This document shows, piece by piece, positions 23,102-34,522 of a stretch of 64,000 nt of DNA (its first letter is position 1; the number at the start of each line of letters is the position of its first letter). The notes beneath the pieces are model-generated. The model did no database searches and had not been told where the DNA came from. It saw nothing but the letters and a program-made list of their open reading frames with translations. Source of the DNA: Lysobacteraceae bacterium NML07-0707 (lineage in GTDB: Bacteria; Pseudomonadota; Gammaproteobacteria; Xanthomonadales; Xanthomonadaceae); NCBI GenBank assembly GCA_002798295.1, contig NWQT01000034.1, forward strand, positions 1 through 64,000, read 5' to 3'. Both the position numbers and the translations under genes were made by a program.

Positions 23102-24163
23102 TCAGGGCTGTTGCGCAAATAATTGGCGCATCATTCCGGCATCGGGCTTGTGTACCACGCCGCGCTCGGTGACGATGGCATCAATCAACGTATGCGGGGT
23201 GACATCGAATACCGGGTTCCAGGCGCTCACCCCTTCGGCCACGCTGCGCTCGCCGCGGTGGCTAAGCAGCTCGGCAGCATCGCGCTCTTCGATTTCAATC
23301 AAGTGACCCGATTCGGTCGCCATATCCACCGTCGAAGAAGCCGCAACCACCATGAATTTCACCCCGAAATGGCGCGCAGCAATCGCCAGCTGCAAGGTGC
23401 CAATCTTGTTGGCGGTATCGCCATTGGCGCAAATCCGGTCAGCGCCCACCACGACCCACTGTACCTGGCCGGTACTCATCAGGTGAGAGGCCGCCGCATC
23501 GGCAATCAAGGTCGCGTCGATGCCATCTTGCAACAGCTCCCATACGGTCAACCGTGCCCCCTGATTCCAGGGCCGGGTTTCACCGGCAAACACGCGCGCA
23601 ATCCGGCCTTCGGCCACCCCGGCGCGAATCACGCCCAGCGCCGTACCAAACCCTGCCGTCGCCAGCGAGCCGGTATTGCAATGGGTCAGCACGCCACTGC
23701 CCGGCGCAATCAGCGCGGCACCGGCCATGCCCATCGCCCGATTGGCGGCGAGGTCTTCCTCTTCGACAAGCCGTGCCTCGGCTTCGAGCTTTTCACGCCA
23801 GTCAGCACCTGCCCCGGCTATTGCCTTGCGCATCCTGGCCAGCGCCCAGGCCAGGTTCACTGCCGTGGGGCGGGCATCATTGAGCTGCTGCATGGCAGGC
23901 GCCAATTGCTGCAAGGCCTCATCACCATTTCCGGCAGACACTTCGCGCGCTGCCAGCACCACGCCCCAGGCAGCGGCAATGCCGATGGCTGGCGCGCCGC
24001 GCACAATCAGCGCATGGATGGCATCGGCCACCTGCGCGTAACCCCCAAGCCGCAGGTATTGACTTGCAAATGGCAGTTGGCGCTGGTCGAGCAACTCCAG
24101 GGCATCGCCACACCAGCGAATCGGGCGAATGCGGTCATAACGGGCATAGTCGAAAGTGTTCAT
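23102..24163 (-). CDS. mtnA: S-methyl-5-thioribose-1-phosphate isomerase
   Basis: 353 aa, full length, an eIF2B-like fold. It converts methylthioribose-1-phosphate to methylthioribulose-1-phosphate in methionine salvage. Motifs: [36 protein letters not shown] (catalytic Cys), [19 protein letters not shown] (catalytic Asp) and [15 protein letters not shown]. It lies just upstream of gyrA. Its likely substrate source, S-methyl-5'-thioinosine phosphorylase, is encoded at 54.8 kb. Confidence 0.97.
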   Translation of the reverse strand: MNTFDYARYDRIRPIRWCGDALELLDQRQLPFASQYLRLGGYAQVADAIHALIVRGAPAIGIAAAWGVVLAAREVSAGNGDEALQQLAPAMQQLNDARPTAVNLAWALARMRKAIAGAGADWREKLEAEARLVEEEDLAANRAMGMAGAALIAPGSGVLTHCNTGSLATAGFGTALGVIRAGVAEGRIARVFAGETRPWNQGARLTVWELLQDGIDATLIADAAASHLMSTGQVQWVVVGADRICANGDTANKIGTLQLAIAARHFGVKFMVVAASSTVDMATESGHLIEIEERDAAELLSHRGERSVAEGVSAWNPVFDVTPHTLIDAIVTERGVVHKPDAGMMRQLFAQQP

Positions 24164-24253
24164 GCCGCCATTTTAAAGCCGAGCCATGTCCGTCCGAAAA
24201 ACAAAACGCCGGACTTCAAGCCGACGCTTTGTTGGCTGCCTGATGGCAGGCAT

Positions 24254-25105
24254 TTACCAGATGCGGAACTCGGCACGGCAGCCATGACTGACCCAGACGC
24301 CGTCGTGGTTCCAGCCCCAGCTACGGCCTTCGACACAGGCGCCGCGCGAAAGCTGCCGGGACAACTCCACGCCACGCGGAATATGCACGCGACAGTAGTT
24401 CTGGCGGCCATTATACGAAGCACAATGAATCAGCTGCGGCACCGGCCCATAGCCGCCATAGCCCCAGCCATCACGATCACCGCGCCAGTCATCGCGGTCA
24501 TAACGGTCATCGTCATCACGCCCCCGGTAGCGGTTGCGATAGTGGCGCGGCGCAAACTCGGCACGGCAGCCGTGGTCAACCCAGACATCACCATTGCCCA
24601 CACCCCAATTATGTCCTTCGCGGCAGCGGGTGCTGGAAAGCTGTCTCACCAGAGTAACGCCATAACGGGTATCAATCCGGCAAGTGTTAGGGTTATTCCT
24701 GACCGATTCGCATATCACCGTACCGCTGCCACTCCCCCAGCGGTTGTTATCTCGCCAGTCACGGTCGCGATTCCAGCCATTATTCCAGTCGTTGTCCCGG
24801 CCACGGTAGCGAACCTCGAATTCGGCGCGGCAGCCGTGATTGACCCAAACGCTACCGCGATTGAAACCCCAGGTACGGCCTTCGATGCAGGCAGTCCGCG
24901 AGAGCTGGCGCACCAGGTGCACATCTTGCACTACCCCCTGACCACGCCGGCATTCACGATAGCGCCCGTCATGGGATTCACAAAGAAAATTGGCACTGCC
25001 GCCTTCATCACCACGCCAATAGCCCGTAGCCTCCTGGGCACTGGCCATACCCGCAGCCCCGTAAAGCCCTGCGACAAGCACTGCATAAAAAATCGAAGCT
25101 TTCAT
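24254..25105 (-). CDS. DUF3011 secreted protein with three cysteine-rich repeats
   Basis: 283 aa. A signal peptide (MKASIFYAVLVAGLYGAAGM, cleaved after ASA) is followed by three DUF3011 repeats of about 57 residues, near residues 41-98, 150-207 and 227-283. Each contains C..C, VRQLS, C, WG, VWV and GCRAEF. The four cysteines per repeat suggest disulfides in the periplasm or outside. A long linker between repeats 1 and 2 and again between 2 and 3 is rich in Arg, Asp, Asn, Trp and Tyr (for example RDWRDNNRWGSGSG), probably flexible and charged. A paralogue lies immediately upstream. Function is unknown. Confidence 0.85.
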   Translation of the reverse strand: MKASIFYAVLVAGLYGAAGMASAQEATGYWRGDEGGSANFLCESHDGRYRECRRGQGVVQDVHLVRQLSRTACIEGRTWGFNRGSVWVNHGCRAEFEVRYRGRDNDWNNGWNRDRDWRDNNRWGSGSGTVICESVRNNPNTCRIDTRYGVTLVRQLSSTRCREGHNWGVGNGDVWVDHGCRAEFAPRHYRNRYRGRDDDDRYDRDDWRGDRDGWGYGGYGPVPQLIHCASYNGRQNYCRVHIPRGVELSRQLSRGACVEGRSWGWNHDGVWVSHGCRAEFRIW

Positions 25106-25294
25106 GAGGGTGATCTCCTTGATTGTCGGTTAGTGGTCAAGCCCGACGGGCATCATCCCCGTCCCATGCTGCGTATTGACCCAGTGCAACTGCAGCGGCA
25201 CGACAAACTCTATGGAGTGCGCATGAATGAAGAAGTAAAAAATGCAACGGCTGAAAATCTGGGCAGCCGCCATTCAGGCAACATCGAGCAGGCC

Positions 25295-26029
25295 TCACCA
25301 CAGCATGAATTCGGCGCGGCAGCCGGCATCCACCCACACGGTATCGGCATCCCAGCCCCAGCTCACGCCCTCGCTACAGGCCGCCGTTGAAAGCTGCTGC
25401 ACCAGCACCACCTGGCTGACCCCGGACACGGCGCATTCAGCGCGCATGCCATTGCGGGATTCGCAGCGCAGGCTTTGGCCGCTGTCGTGGTTTTGATTCT
25501 GCCTGTCACGCAACAGCCTGCGCCAGAAGCCCGGTTTGCTGCTGGTGCGCACTTCAAACTCGGCGCGGCAGCCGCGTGATACCCAGATACGGTCTGGCTC
25601 AAACCCCCAGCTGCGTCCCAAGATGCAATCGGGTTTGGAGAGCTGGCGCAGCAGGCGCACGCCATTGCGGGTATCGACCGGGCAGTCCACTTGTGTGCCA
25701 TTGCGGGACTCACAGCGCAGGCGCCGCCACAGCATCGCGCCCTGTGTATCGGTGTGATTTGGGCGCAACACGCCAAACTCGCCACGACAGCCACGCGCAA
25801 CCCAAACGCCGCCCTCGTCCTGCCCCCAGGAGTGGTTGCGTACACAGGCATTGCGCGAGAGCTGGCGCAGCAGCACCGCTTCGCCCGTGAACGGAAAGGC
25901 GCATTGCTGCCAGCGCTCGGCAATGGATTCGCAGGTGATTCTGTCAGGCGGCGCCGATTCTGCCTGCGCCGCTTGGCTGCCAATAAGCGCCATCCCAACC
26001 AGCCAACCGGAAAACATGCTTTTCGCCAT
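25295..26029 (-). CDS. Second DUF3011 secreted protein
   Basis: 244 aa from MAKSMFSGWLVGMALIGSQA; an ATG four codons later is also possible. The signal peptide should cleave near AQA-ES. Three DUF3011 repeats with the same cysteine pattern follow (for example CESRNGTQVDCPVDTRNGV, then RQLS, WG, VWV, GCRAEF), ending EFMLW. Linkers are much shorter than in its neighbour. It is about 190 bp upstream of the first DUF3011 gene on the same strand, so the two probably arose by tandem duplication. Role unknown. Confidence 0.8.
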   Translation of the reverse strand: MAKSMFSGWLVGMALIGSQAAQAESAPPDRITCESIAERWQQCAFPFTGEAVLLRQLSRNACVRNHSWGQDEGGVWVARGCRGEFGVLRPNHTDTQGAMLWRRLRCESRNGTQVDCPVDTRNGVRLLRQLSKPDCILGRSWGFEPDRIWVSRGCRAEFEVRTSSKPGFWRRLLRDRQNQNHDSGQSLRCESRNGMRAECAVSGVSQVVLVQQLSTAACSEGVSWGWDADTVWVDAGCRAEFMLW

Positions 26030-26087
26030 GCGCCCAATGTACCGCGTTGGCGTGAAGCTGTGGAGAAGCCCCCCCAAAAACAGGCGC

Positions 26088-27071
26088 TTAAGCGCGGAAA
26101 AAATCAAAGGCCAGTACGTCGGCGATTTTCCCGGTGTTTTGCATGGCCATCAGTAGCCGGTCGATGCCCAGCGCTACCCCTGCGCAATCAGGCAGGCCGT
26201 GTGCGAGCGCTTCCAGCAGATGCGGGTCGATTGGCGGAATCTGCGCATCGCCGCGCTGCTGGCGCAGCCTGACATCGCGGGCAAAACGCTCGCCCTGCTC
26301 TGACGCATCGGCAAGCTCGTGATAGCCATTGGCAAGCTCCAGCGCTCCCAGATACAGCTCGAAACGCTCGGCCAGCGGATAGCCATCGCCATCATCGCGC
26401 AGCCGTGCCAGGGCGCATTGGCTGGCCGGATAATCGTGCAGTACGGTGATGGCACCGGCGGCAAACCCTGGCTGGATGCGATGGGTCATCAGCAAATCCA
26501 GCCAGTCATCGCGCGTCAAACCATCCGGGTCAATCAGCACATCGCCCAGCGCCCCCTGCAACTCATCAATGCTGGCAGTAAACGCATCCAGCCCCAGGCT
26601 GCGCTGGAACAATTCGCGGTAGCTGACGATTTCAACGCCCACTGCCTTGCGCCCCACCAATGCCAGGGCGGCCTGCACCAGTTCGATGGTTTCGGCCATC
26701 AGCTGATGATGATTCCAGCCCTGCCGATACCATTCGAGCATGGTGAATTCGGGATTGTGACGGCCGCCGGCTTCACCATCGCGGAACACCCGGCCAAGCT
26801 CATAACAGTCGCCCAAACCTGCCGCCAGCAGCCGCTTCAACGGGTATTCCGGCGAGGTGCGCAGCCAGCGGGTTGCCGGGCCGCCTTCGGTGCGGCCGGA
26901 GAAATGCAGCGAAAACGGGGCGATATGCACATCGGTGACGCCTGCCTGCGAGAGCATCGGTGTTTCCACCTCCAACACATCGCGGGCATGGAAAAACTCG
27001 CGAACCAGGCGGTTCAGCCGGGCGCGCAGCCGCAGCGCATCGAACGCAGCAGAAGGTTGCCAGTGACTCAT
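26088..27071 (-). CDS. epmA: EF-P--(R)-beta-lysine ligase EpmA (GenX/PoxA)
   Basis: 327 aa, the size of EpmA, a class II lysyl-tRNA-synthetase-like enzyme lacking the anticodon domain. It attaches beta-lysine to elongation factor P. Motif 1 region VETPMLSQAGVTDVHIAPFS, motif 2 RVFRDGEAGGRHNPEFTMLE and motif 3 ALGIDRLLMAMQ are all present. epmB and efp are not in the window. It ends 4 nt-scale close to mutL on the same strand (gap 3 nt), so the two are co-transcribed. Confidence 0.95.
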   Translation of the reverse strand: MSHWQPSAAFDALRLRARLNRLVREFFHARDVLEVETPMLSQAGVTDVHIAPFSLHFSGRTEGGPATRWLRTSPEYPLKRLLAAGLGDCYELGRVFRDGEAGGRHNPEFTMLEWYRQGWNHHQLMAETIELVQAALALVGRKAVGVEIVSYRELFQRSLGLDAFTASIDELQGALGDVLIDPDGLTRDDWLDLLMTHRIQPGFAAGAITVLHDYPASQCALARLRDDGDGYPLAERFELYLGALELANGYHELADASEQGERFARDVRLRQQRGDAQIPPIDPHLLEALAHGLPDCAGVALGIDRLLMAMQNTGKIADVLAFDFFRA

Positions 27072-27074
27072 CTC

Positions 27075-28895
27075 TCAGCGTCCCCTAAGAAACCAGCGAT
27101 CCATTTCCGCCAGTGTGAAGCGCGCCCAGGTCGGGCGGCCATGATTGCACTGCGCCGAGCGTTCGGTGGCCTCCATATCGCGCAGCAGGGCGTTCATTTC
27201 CGGCAGGGTCAGGCGGCGGTTGGCGCGCACGCTGCCGTGGCAGGCCATGGTGGCCAGCAGCCGGTCGCGGGCTTCGGCCACGCGCAGGCTGTGGCCGTGC
27301 TCGATAAAGTCCGAGAGCACATCGCGCACCAGCGCCTCGGCATTGCCATTGGCAAGCAGTGCCGGCACCGCACGCAGCAATACCGATAGCTCGCCACTGC
27401 GGTCAAGCTCAAAGCCCAACCGCCGCAGTGTCTGCCCTTCTTGCTCCACCAGCTCGGCCTCGCGCAGCGAAACGGCCAGGGTCTGCGGCACCAGCAGCGG
27501 TTGCAGGCGCAGCCCCTCGCCATCAAAAGCCGCCTTCAGGCGCTCGTAATTGATGCGCTCGTGCGCGGCGTGCATGTCCACCACCACCATACCCTCGGCG
27601 GTTTCAGCCAGGATGTAAATGCCATGCAGTTGCGCAACGGCAAAGCCCAGCGGCGGCATTTCGCCATCGCCTTCCGGCATGGCTGGAGCGCTCACCGGCA
27701 ACTCGCCATGTGAAGCGGCCTGGCTGCCGCGATACAGCGCCGCATACGCCGCAGGCGCCTCGGCAACGCCAAGCCGCAAGCCCGGCTGCGGACGCTGCCA
27801 GTCATAAGCCGCCTGTTGCCCGGGGGCCTGTGCGGCAGCCAGTGGGTTGGGCGCCGCTACCGGCATTTCGATGTCAGTTTCTGAACCGGCGCGGGTCTGC
27901 GCCAGGGCTTCTTTCAGGCTGCGATAGACAAAATCGTGCACCAGCCGGCCATCGCGGAAACGCACTTCATGCTTGGCCGGATGCACATTGACATCCACCC
28001 GGCGCGGGTCGATATCCAGAAACAATACATAGGCCGGATGCCGGCCGTGGTACAGCACATCGGTATAGGCCAGCTTCACCGCATGCGCCACGCTGCGGTC
28101 GCGCACCGCACGGCCATTGACATAAAAGTATTGCTGGTCGGTCGCAGCGCGGTTGTAGGCAGGCTGCGCAATCCAGCCGGAAATCTTCAGGCCTGCCGCT
28201 TCATGCTCGATGACGATGGCATTGCGCGCAAATTCCTCGCCCAGGGTTTCCAGCACTCTGGTGCGGGCAAACTCGGCCGCCTCGCCGCCGCGATAGCGCT
28301 TGAGCGGCTTGCCGTTATGCGACAGGCGCAGTTCCACATCCGGGCGCACCAGTGCCAACTGCCGCAACCATTCTTCGATATGTCCAAGCTCGGTGCGCTC
28401 GGTGCGCAGGAATTTGCGCCGCGCCGGCACATTGAAAAACAAATCCCGCACTTCCACCGTAGTGCCCTGCGCTTGCGCCGCAGGCGCCGGCGCGCCGAGC
28501 TTGCCGCCTTCCACTTCCAGGGCATGCCCGTGAGCACTGTCGGCGCGTTTGGAGGCAATACGGAAGCGGCTGACCGAGGCGATGGAAGGCAGTGCTTCGC
28601 CACGGAAGCCCAATGTCGCCACGGCCTCAAGGTCATCGAGCGTGGCGATTTTGCTGGTGGCATGGCGCTGCACGGCAAGCGCCAGCTCATCGGCGGCGAT
28701 ACCCGCACCATCATCACGCACCCGGATCAGGCGCACACCGCCTTCTTCCAGTTCTACATCCACCCGTGTGGCGCCGGCATCCAGTGCATTTTCCACCAGT
28801 TCCTTGACCACCGAGGCCGGGCGCTCCACCACCTCGCCTGCGGCAATCTGGTTGGCCAATGTTTCGGGCAATACACGGATGACTCCAGTGTCCAT
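27075..28895 (-). CDS. mutL: DNA mismatch repair protein MutL
   Basis: 606 aa. GHKL ATPase N-terminus: [20 protein letters not shown] with catalytic Glu32/35 region, DDGAGI, and [16 protein letters not shown]. The C-terminal dimerisation domain contains [12 protein letters not shown], which fits the DxHA(X)2E(X)4E nuclease motif, plus ACHGSVRA and CNHGRP, zinc-site elements of endonuclease-type MutL. The protein probably nicks DNA itself, as expected where MutH is missing. It lies between truB and epmA, each separated by only 1-3 nt. Confidence 0.97.
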   Translation of the reverse strand: MDTGVIRVLPETLANQIAAGEVVERPASVVKELVENALDAGATRVDVELEEGGVRLIRVRDDGAGIAADELALAVQRHATSKIATLDDLEAVATLGFRGEALPSIASVSRFRIASKRADSAHGHALEVEGGKLGAPAPAAQAQGTTVEVRDLFFNVPARRKFLRTERTELGHIEEWLRQLALVRPDVELRLSHNGKPLKRYRGGEAAEFARTRVLETLGEEFARNAIVIEHEAAGLKISGWIAQPAYNRAATDQQYFYVNGRAVRDRSVAHAVKLAYTDVLYHGRHPAYVLFLDIDPRRVDVNVHPAKHEVRFRDGRLVHDFVYRSLKEALAQTRAGSETDIEMPVAAPNPLAAAQAPGQQAAYDWQRPQPGLRLGVAEAPAAYAALYRGSQAASHGELPVSAPAMPEGDGEMPPLGFAVAQLHGIYILAETAEGMVVVDMHAAHERINYERLKAAFDGEGLRLQPLLVPQTLAVSLREAELVEQEGQTLRRLGFELDRSGELSVLLRAVPALLANGNAEALVRDVLSDFIEHGHSLRVAEARDRLLATMACHGSVRANRRLTLPEMNALLRDMEATERSAQCNHGRPTWARFTLAEMDRWFLRGR

Positions 28896-28896
28896 A

Positions 28897-29853
28897 TCAA
28901 ACCTCGGTAGCCGATGCGGAGGCGGCCGTCACCGCCGCCCACGAAAACAGCCGTTTGCCGCGCAGGCTGCCACTTTTATCTATCTGTGCGATGCCAAGCG
29001 CGCGCCCTTGCCTATCGCAGACGAGCACGTCTCCACGCGGCAAGAACGCGCCCTTCAAGGCCTGCCCTTGACCCAGCTTGTGCGCCTGTACCGCATCGAG
29101 CTGCACTTTCGGCCAGGCCGCCATGCCCGCTTCAATCGGCAACAGGCAGGCATCGAGTGCAGCATCGCCCTGCTCTGCCAGCGCCTGTAATTCCTCCAGC
29201 GTCCACATCTGCGGCTTGCGGAACGGCTCAACCCAAAGTCTGCGCAATTCGGCCACATGCGCGCCACAACCGAGTAGCTCACCCAGATCGCGCACCAGCG
29301 AACGCACATAAGTGCCGCTGCCGCATTCCACTGCAAGGCGCAATGTCGCGGGCGTTGCCGCCAGCAGGCTGAAGGCGTGAACATCGACTTCGCGCGCCTC
29401 CAGATCGATGGTTTCGCCACGCCTTGCCTTGGCATACAGCGGCTCGCCACCACGCTTGAGTGCCGAATACATCGGCGGCACTTGCTGGATGCGGCCGGTG
29501 AGCTTGGCAAGCGCGGCCTGGATGTCGGCCTGGCTCAAGGCTGGAAGCGGGCGCTCACGCAATATCTGGCCTTCGGCATCATCGCTATCGGTGGTGATGC
29601 CGAGCCTGGCCACGGTTTCATAAGCCTTGCTCGCCCCGAGCAGATGACCTGCAATTTTGGTCGCCTCGCCAAAGCAAACCGGCAACAACCCGGTGGCCAG
29701 CGGGTCAAGTGCGCCGGTATGCCCGGCCTTTTCGGCACGAAACAGATGCCGCACTTTTTGCAGCACCTGGTTGGAGCTGGGGCCGCTGGGCTTGTCCAGC
29801 AGCAGGATGCCGTGCAACTTGCGGAAACGGTGGCGGGTGCGGGGTTTGGACAT
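28897..29853 (-). CDS. truB: tRNA pseudouridine(55) synthase TruB
   Basis: 318 aa from the ATG at 29853. It makes pseudouridine 55 in the tRNA T loop. The catalytic aspartate is Asp50 in [36 protein letters not shown] and a C-terminal PUA-like domain (about 245-318) are also seen. An in-frame upstream start would begin inside a terminator-like hairpin and is rejected. The gene follows rbfA across that hairpin. Confidence 0.97.
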   Translation of the reverse strand: MSKPRTRHRFRKLHGILLLDKPSGPSSNQVLQKVRHLFRAEKAGHTGALDPLATGLLPVCFGEATKIAGHLLGASKAYETVARLGITTDSDDAEGQILRERPLPALSQADIQAALAKLTGRIQQVPPMYSALKRGGEPLYAKARRGETIDLEAREVDVHAFSLLAATPATLRLAVECGSGTYVRSLVRDLGELLGCGAHVAELRRLWVEPFRKPQMWTLEELQALAEQGDAALDACLLPIEAGMAAWPKVQLDAVQAHKLGQGQALKGAFLPRGDVLVCDRQGRALGIAQIDKSGSLRGKRLFSWAAVTAASASATEV

Positions 29854-29860
29854 GGTGTGC

Positions 29861-29889
29861 AAAAACAGATGCCGGGCAAGCCCGGCATC
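29861..29889 (-). terminator. rbfA-truB intergenic terminator-like hairpin
   Basis: Minus strand: 9-bp stem GATGCCGGG / CCCGGCATC, 4-nt loop, then TGTTTTTGC. It has good intrinsic-terminator form and lies directly before the truB ATG, so it should reduce read-through from rimP-nusA-infB-rbfA into truB-mutL. Confidence 0.75.
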
Positions 29890-29894
29890 CTTTG

Positions 29895-30293
29895 TCAATC
29901 GTGCGGTTCCGCCTCGCCTGGGGCCTGCGGGTCTGTCTGTGCTTCGGGCAGCTCGCGCAGCAGTGCGTCGATACGCTCGCCACGGTCAACCGAATCGTCG
30001 TAATGGAAGTGCAACTCCGGCACATGGCGCAGTTTCATCATCTGCGCCAGTTGAAAGCGAATCTCGCGGGCATTGGCCTGCAAGCCGGCCACCGCTTCTG
30101 CCGATTTTTCGCTCAACAGAGCGGTGACAAACACCTTGGCATGCGCCAGGTCACGGGTGACTTCCACATCGGATACGCTGACCGAAGGTAGGCCAAGCTC
30201 GCGCACGGCATTGTGCACCAGGGTGCCCAGGTCGCGGCGCATCTGCGCGGCAACCCGGTCGGTGCGATGAAAGGATTTGCGTTGTCCTGCCAT
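29895..30293 (-). CDS. rbfA: Ribosome-binding factor RbfA
   Basis: 132 aa with the KH-like RbfA fold. It helps mature the 16S rRNA 5' end in 30S assembly, notably in the cold. Recognisable stretches are [38 protein letters not shown] and [20 protein letters not shown]. It starts 3 nt after the infB stop, so it is in the rimP-nusA-infB operon. Confidence 0.97.
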   Translation of the reverse strand: MAGQRKSFHRTDRVAAQMRRDLGTLVHNAVRELGLPSVSVSDVEVTRDLAHAKVFVTALLSEKSAEAVAGLQANAREIRFQLAQMMKLRHVPELHFHYDDSVDRGERIDALLRELPEAQTDPQAPGEAEPHD

Positions 30294-30296
30294 CGC

Positions 30297-32960
30297 TTAC
30301 AGCGTCCTCTGCACTTCGATGCGCTCGTAGCATTCGATCTGGTCGCCGGCCTTGACATCGTTATAGGCCTTCACGCCGATACCGCATTCGGTGCCTTCCT
30401 TGACCTCATCGACATTTTCCTTGTAGCGGCGCAGGCTTTCGAGTTCGCCCTCGAACACCACCACCGAGTCGCGCAGCACGCGAATCGGGTTGGACTTCCT
30501 GACCATGCCCTCGACCACCATGCAGCCGGCCACGGCGCCGAACTTGGAGCTGCGGAACACATCGCGCACTTCGGCGATGCCGATGATTTCTTCGCGGATT
30601 TCCACGCCCAAAAGCCCGGAAGCGACCTGCTTCACCTGGTCGATGACGTCATAAATGATGGAGAAATAACGCAAGTCAACGCCATTGCCTTCAATCACCT
30701 TGCGCGCAGTGGCATCAGCGCGCACGTTGAAGCCGATGACGGTGGCCTTGGAGGTGGCCGCCAGCTGGGCATCGGATTCGGTGATACCGCCGACACCGGC
30801 GCCAATGACATTGATGCGGATCTGTTCGTTGGACAGCCCCGTCAATGCCTCGCGCAGCGCTTCCACCGAGCCTTGCACATCGGCCTTGATCACCAGGTTC
30901 AGCACCTGCTGCTCAGCTCCCGCGCCCATCTGCGCCATGATGTCTTCCATGCGGTTGCCGGCCTGCTTGACCAGACGCATTTCCCGGCGCTTGGCATCGC
31001 GTTGCTGCGCCACGTCCTTGGCAAGGCGCTCATCGGCCACCACCACGAAGTCATCACCGGCATCGGGCACGCCCGAAAGCCCCAGGAGCTGCACCGGAAT
31101 CGACGGCCCGGCGCTGGGCACCTGCTGGCCGTTTTCATCAAACAGCGCACGCACACGGCCATATTGCACGCCGCAAACCAGGTAATCGCCCTTGGCGAGC
31201 TGGCCTTGCTGCACCAGCACGGTGGCTACCGGGCCGCGTCCCTTGTCGAGCGAGGATTCAATCACCACACCCGAGGCGCGGCCTTCGGCCACGGCCTTGA
31301 GCTCCAGCACTTCGGCCTGCACCAGGATGGTGTCAAGCAGGTCGTCGATGCCCTGCCCGGTCTTGGCGGAGATTTCCACCATTTCCACGTCGCCACCAAA
31401 TTCCACCGCGACCACTTCCGACTCCAGCAGCTCGTTCTTGATGCGCATCGGGTCGGCAGTGGACTTGTCGATTTTGTTGATGGCCACCAACAGCGGCACC
31501 TTGGCCGCACGCGCATGCTGGATGGCTTCGCGGGTCTGCGGCATCACGCCGTCATCGGCGGCCACCACCAGCACCACGATATCGGTGAGCTTGGCGCCAC
31601 GGGCACGCATCTGGCTGAAGGCGGCGTGGCCGGGAGTATCGAGGAAGCTGACCACGCCCTTGTCGGTTTCAACGTGATAAGCCCCGATATGCTGGGTAAT
31701 GCCGCCAGCCTCACCCGATACCACACGGGTGCGGCGAATGTAATCGAGCAGCGAGGTCTTGCCGTGGTCAACATGACCCATGATGGTGACCACCGGCGGA
31801 CGCGGACTGGCCTCGCCCTGCTGGTCTTCCAGATGGGCAAGCAGTTCCGATTCGGCATCGTTCTGGTCGGCAGCGACCGCCTTGTGGCCGAGTTCCTCGG
31901 TCACCAGCACCGCCGTGTCATGGTCGATGGTCTGGGTAATGGTCGCCATCACCCCCATCTTGAACAGCGCCTTGACCACTTCGCCGCCTTTGAGCGCCAA
32001 TTTCTGCGCCAGGTCGCCGACAGTGATGGCTTCACCGATGGCGACCTCGCGCACGATTTTCTCGGTCGGACGCTGGAAGCCGTGCTCACCGCCACCGCTG
32101 CGCGCAGGTTCTGGACGACGCCCCTTGCCGGGTTTGCCGCGGCCTGCGGCAGCACCGCCACGGCGGCTGCGCTCGCCCGAGGGCAGATGCAACTGGCCGC
32201 TGTAACGGCTGCTGCCGTCATCATCGTCATCGCGCCCCATGCCGTGGCTGCTGCGCGATTTGCCCTTGCTGCTGCCACGCTCATCGCGCGGGGTTTCTGC
32301 ACGGCGCGGCGCGGCGGACTTGGCAGCGCTGCGCGCAGCAGGCTTTGCCTCCTGTGCCGATGCCGCAGGCTCGTCTTGCACAGCAGTCGCTGGCTGCTGG
32401 CGCGCGGCCAGTTCAGCTGCCTTGGCAGCGGCTTCTTCGGCCGCTTTTGCAGCTTCGGCTTCCTCGGCTGCACGCCGGGCTTCTTCTTCCACCCGGCGAC
32501 GCTCGGCCTCGGCCTCTTCGGCGCGGCGGCGGTCAAGCTCGGCCAGGCGCTGCTGCTCTTCCAGATTGCGCCTGCGCGACTCTTCCAGCTTGCGCAGCAC
32601 CTCGGCGTGTTCATCATCCACCGGCTTGATTTTTTCGGCGCCGGCAACGGGCTTTTTCAGCACCACCTTCTTGCGCACCGTGACTTCCACGGTCTGCTTG
32701 TTCTTGCCGCCACCAACGGTCAGCTCTTCGGTCTTGCTGCGCTTTAGGGTGATTTTTTTCGGCGCGACAATATCCGCCGCCCCTTCATCGCGACCATGCG
32801 AGCGCTTCAGGAATGCCAGCAACTTGCTTTTTTGCTCGGTCGTCACTTCCTGGTCGGCGTCCTTGAACGGCATTCCAGCTTCTGCGAGCTGCTCCAGGAA
32901 CTTGTCAACCGGGGTTTTGACCAGTTCGGCAAGTTTGCGGATAGTGGTTTTCTGCGACAT
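30297..32960 (-). CDS. infB: Translation initiation factor IF-2
   Basis: 887 aa. It is the GTPase that positions fMet-tRNA on the 30S subunit. IF2_N domains at the start ([20 protein letters not shown]) are followed by a long Ala/Glu/Arg-rich coiled-coil linker (about 130-300). The G domain has G1 [15 protein letters not shown]3 DTPGHAAF and G4 INKID, and domains II-IV end at [12 protein letters not shown]. The ATG at 32960 suits the family; internal starts giving IF2 beta-like forms were not assessed. Confidence 0.98.
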   Translation of the reverse strand: MSQKTTIRKLAELVKTPVDKFLEQLAEAGMPFKDADQEVTTEQKSKLLAFLKRSHGRDEGAADIVAPKKITLKRSKTEELTVGGGKNKQTVEVTVRKKVVLKKPVAGAEKIKPVDDEHAEVLRKLEESRRRNLEEQQRLAELDRRRAEEAEAERRRVEEEARRAAEEAEAAKAAEEAAAKAAELAARQQPATAVQDEPAASAQEAKPAARSAAKSAAPRRAETPRDERGSSKGKSRSSHGMGRDDDDDGSSRYSGQLHLPSGERSRRGGAAAGRGKPGKGRRPEPARSGGGEHGFQRPTEKIVREVAIGEAITVGDLAQKLALKGGEVVKALFKMGVMATITQTIDHDTAVLVTEELGHKAVAADQNDAESELLAHLEDQQGEASPRPPVVTIMGHVDHGKTSLLDYIRRTRVVSGEAGGITQHIGAYHVETDKGVVSFLDTPGHAAFSQMRARGAKLTDIVVLVVAADDGVMPQTREAIQHARAAKVPLLVAINKIDKSTADPMRIKNELLESEVVAVEFGGDVEMVEISAKTGQGIDDLLDTILVQAEVLELKAVAEGRASGVVIESSLDKGRGPVATVLVQQGQLAKGDYLVCGVQYGRVRALFDENGQQVPSAGPSIPVQLLGLSGVPDAGDDFVVVADERLAKDVAQQRDAKRREMRLVKQAGNRMEDIMAQMGAGAEQQVLNLVIKADVQGSVEALREALTGLSNEQIRINVIGAGVGGITESDAQLAATSKATVIGFNVRADATARKVIEGNGVDLRYFSIIYDVIDQVKQVASGLLGVEIREEIIGIAEVRDVFRSSKFGAVAGCMVVEGMVRKSNPIRVLRDSVVVFEGELESLRRYKENVDEVKEGTECGIGVKAYNDVKAGDQIECYERIEVQRTL

Positions 32961-33034
32961 GCGTTTTCCGTATTGCGAGCCATGTCAGGCATGGCCGGTA
33001 TTCGATTCTAAGTGTGATGGCGCCGCCAGCGCCG

Positions 33035-34522
33035 TCATTCAAACCAGTGTTTGCGCGCTTCCATGATCAATGCCGAGGCGCGGGCTTCATCGACATTTTC
33101 AATGTCGGTGATTTCATCCACGGCAAGCTCGGCCAAATCCTCGCGGGTACGCACGCCACGGGCTGCCAATTCGTAGGCAACGGCGGCATCCATCCCTTCC
33201 AGCGAGAGCAGGTCTTCGGCAGGCTGGTTTTCATCCAGCGCTTCTTCCACGGCCAGGGCATCATTGATGAGCGCATCGCGGGCGCGGGCGCGCAGCTCCT
33301 CGACCACTTCTTCATCAAAGCCGTCGATGGCCAGCAGCTCGGCCACCGGCACATAGGCGATTTCTTCCACCGTGCTGAAGCCTTCGCTGACCAGAATCCC
33401 GGCCAGTTCTTCGTCCACTTCCAGTTTTTCCACAAACAGGTTGCGGGCGGCTGCCTGTTCGGCCTCGCTCTTGGCAGCAACCTGCTCGCTGGTCATGACA
33501 TTGAGCTGCCAGCCGGTCAGGCGGCTGGCGAGGCGCACGTTCTGGCCACCCTTGCCAATCGCCTTGGCCAGCGATTCCTCGGCCACGGCCAGATCCATCG
33601 CGTGCTTTTCTTCATCGACGATGATCGACTGCACCTCGGCAGGCGCCATGGCATTGATGACGAACTGCGCCGGATTGTCGCTCCACAGCACGATGTCCAC
33701 GCGCTCGCCATTGAGTTCATTGGTCACCGCTTGCACACGCGAGCCGCGCATGCCGATGCAGGCGCCAATCGGATCGGTGCGGTTGTCATAGGCCAGCACG
33801 GCAATCTTGGCGCGGTCACCCGGGTCGCGGGCACAGGCCTTGATATCCACCAGCCCCTGGCCGACTTCCGGCACTTCCAGACGGAACAGATCCATCATGA
33901 ATTCCGGTGCGGCGCGACTGATGAAGATTTGCGGGCCGCGCGGCTCGCTTTTCACTTCGTACAGATAGCCGCGCACCCGGTCGCCGGTGCGCAGGATGTC
34001 GCGCGGAATGCCCTTGTCCTTGGGGATGAAGCCTTCGGCCTTGCCGCCCAGATCAACATAGACATTGCCGCGCTCCACGCGCTTGACAGTGCCGGTAATC
34101 AGCTCGCCCACGCGGTCTTTCCAGGCATCCACCACCTGCTGGCGCTCGGCATCGCGCACGCGCTGCATGATGACCTGCTTGGCGGCCTGGGCGGCGATGC
34201 GGCCAAATTCGGCGTTCTCGATTTGTTCTTCGATATAGTCGCCCACCTCGACGCCTTCGGCCTCATCGACCGCATCCATCAGGCGGATTTGCCTGTCGGG
34301 CGACTCCATCACCACATCATCGGCCACCACTTCCCAGCGGCGGAAGGTTTCATAGCTGCCATCCTTGGGATTGATGGCCACGCGCACGGCCACATCCTGG
34401 TCGATATAGCGCTTCTTGGCGGCCGAGGCCAACGCCGCTTCGATAGCGGAAAAAATCACTTCATTGGGGACGCCTTTTTCATTGGCGACCGCTTCGGCGA
34501 CCAGCAACAGGTCTTTGCTCAT
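33035..34522 (-). CDS. nusA: Transcription termination/antitermination factor NusA
   Basis: 495 aa. N-terminal RNA-polymerase-binding domain (1-125), S1 domain ([20 protein letters not shown]), two KH domains ([38 protein letters not shown]) and two C-terminal acidic repeats (about 365-490). It controls pausing, termination and antitermination. The start overlaps the rimP stop by 4 nt (34519-34522), showing coupling. Confidence 0.98.
   Translation of the reverse strand: MSKDLLLVAEAVANEKGVPNEVIFSAIEAALASAAKKRYIDQDVAVRVAINPKDGSYETFRRWEVVADDVVMESPDRQIRLMDAVDEAEGVEVGDYIEEQIENAEFGRIAAQAAKQVIMQRVRDAERQQVVDAWKDRVGELITGTVKRVERGNVYVDLGGKAEGFIPKDKGIPRDILRTGDRVRGYLYEVKSEPRGPQIFISRAAPEFMMDLFRLEVPEVGQGLVDIKACARDPGDRAKIAVLAYDNRTDPIGACIGMRGSRVQAVTNELNGERVDIVLWSDNPAQFVINAMAPAEVQSIIVDEEKHAMDLAVAEESLAKAIGKGGQNVRLASRLTGWQLNVMTSEQVAAKSEAEQAAARNLFVEKLEVDEELAGILVSEGFSTVEEIAYVPVAELLAIDGFDEEVVEELRARARDALINDALAVEEALDENQPAEDLLSLEGMDAAVAYELAARGVRTREDLAELAVDEITDIENVDEARASALIMEARKHWFE

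Noticed and set aside
30213-32747. 844-codon plus-strand frame antisense to infB
   Set aside because: Shadow of IF-2; the opposite strand carries all G-domain motifs.
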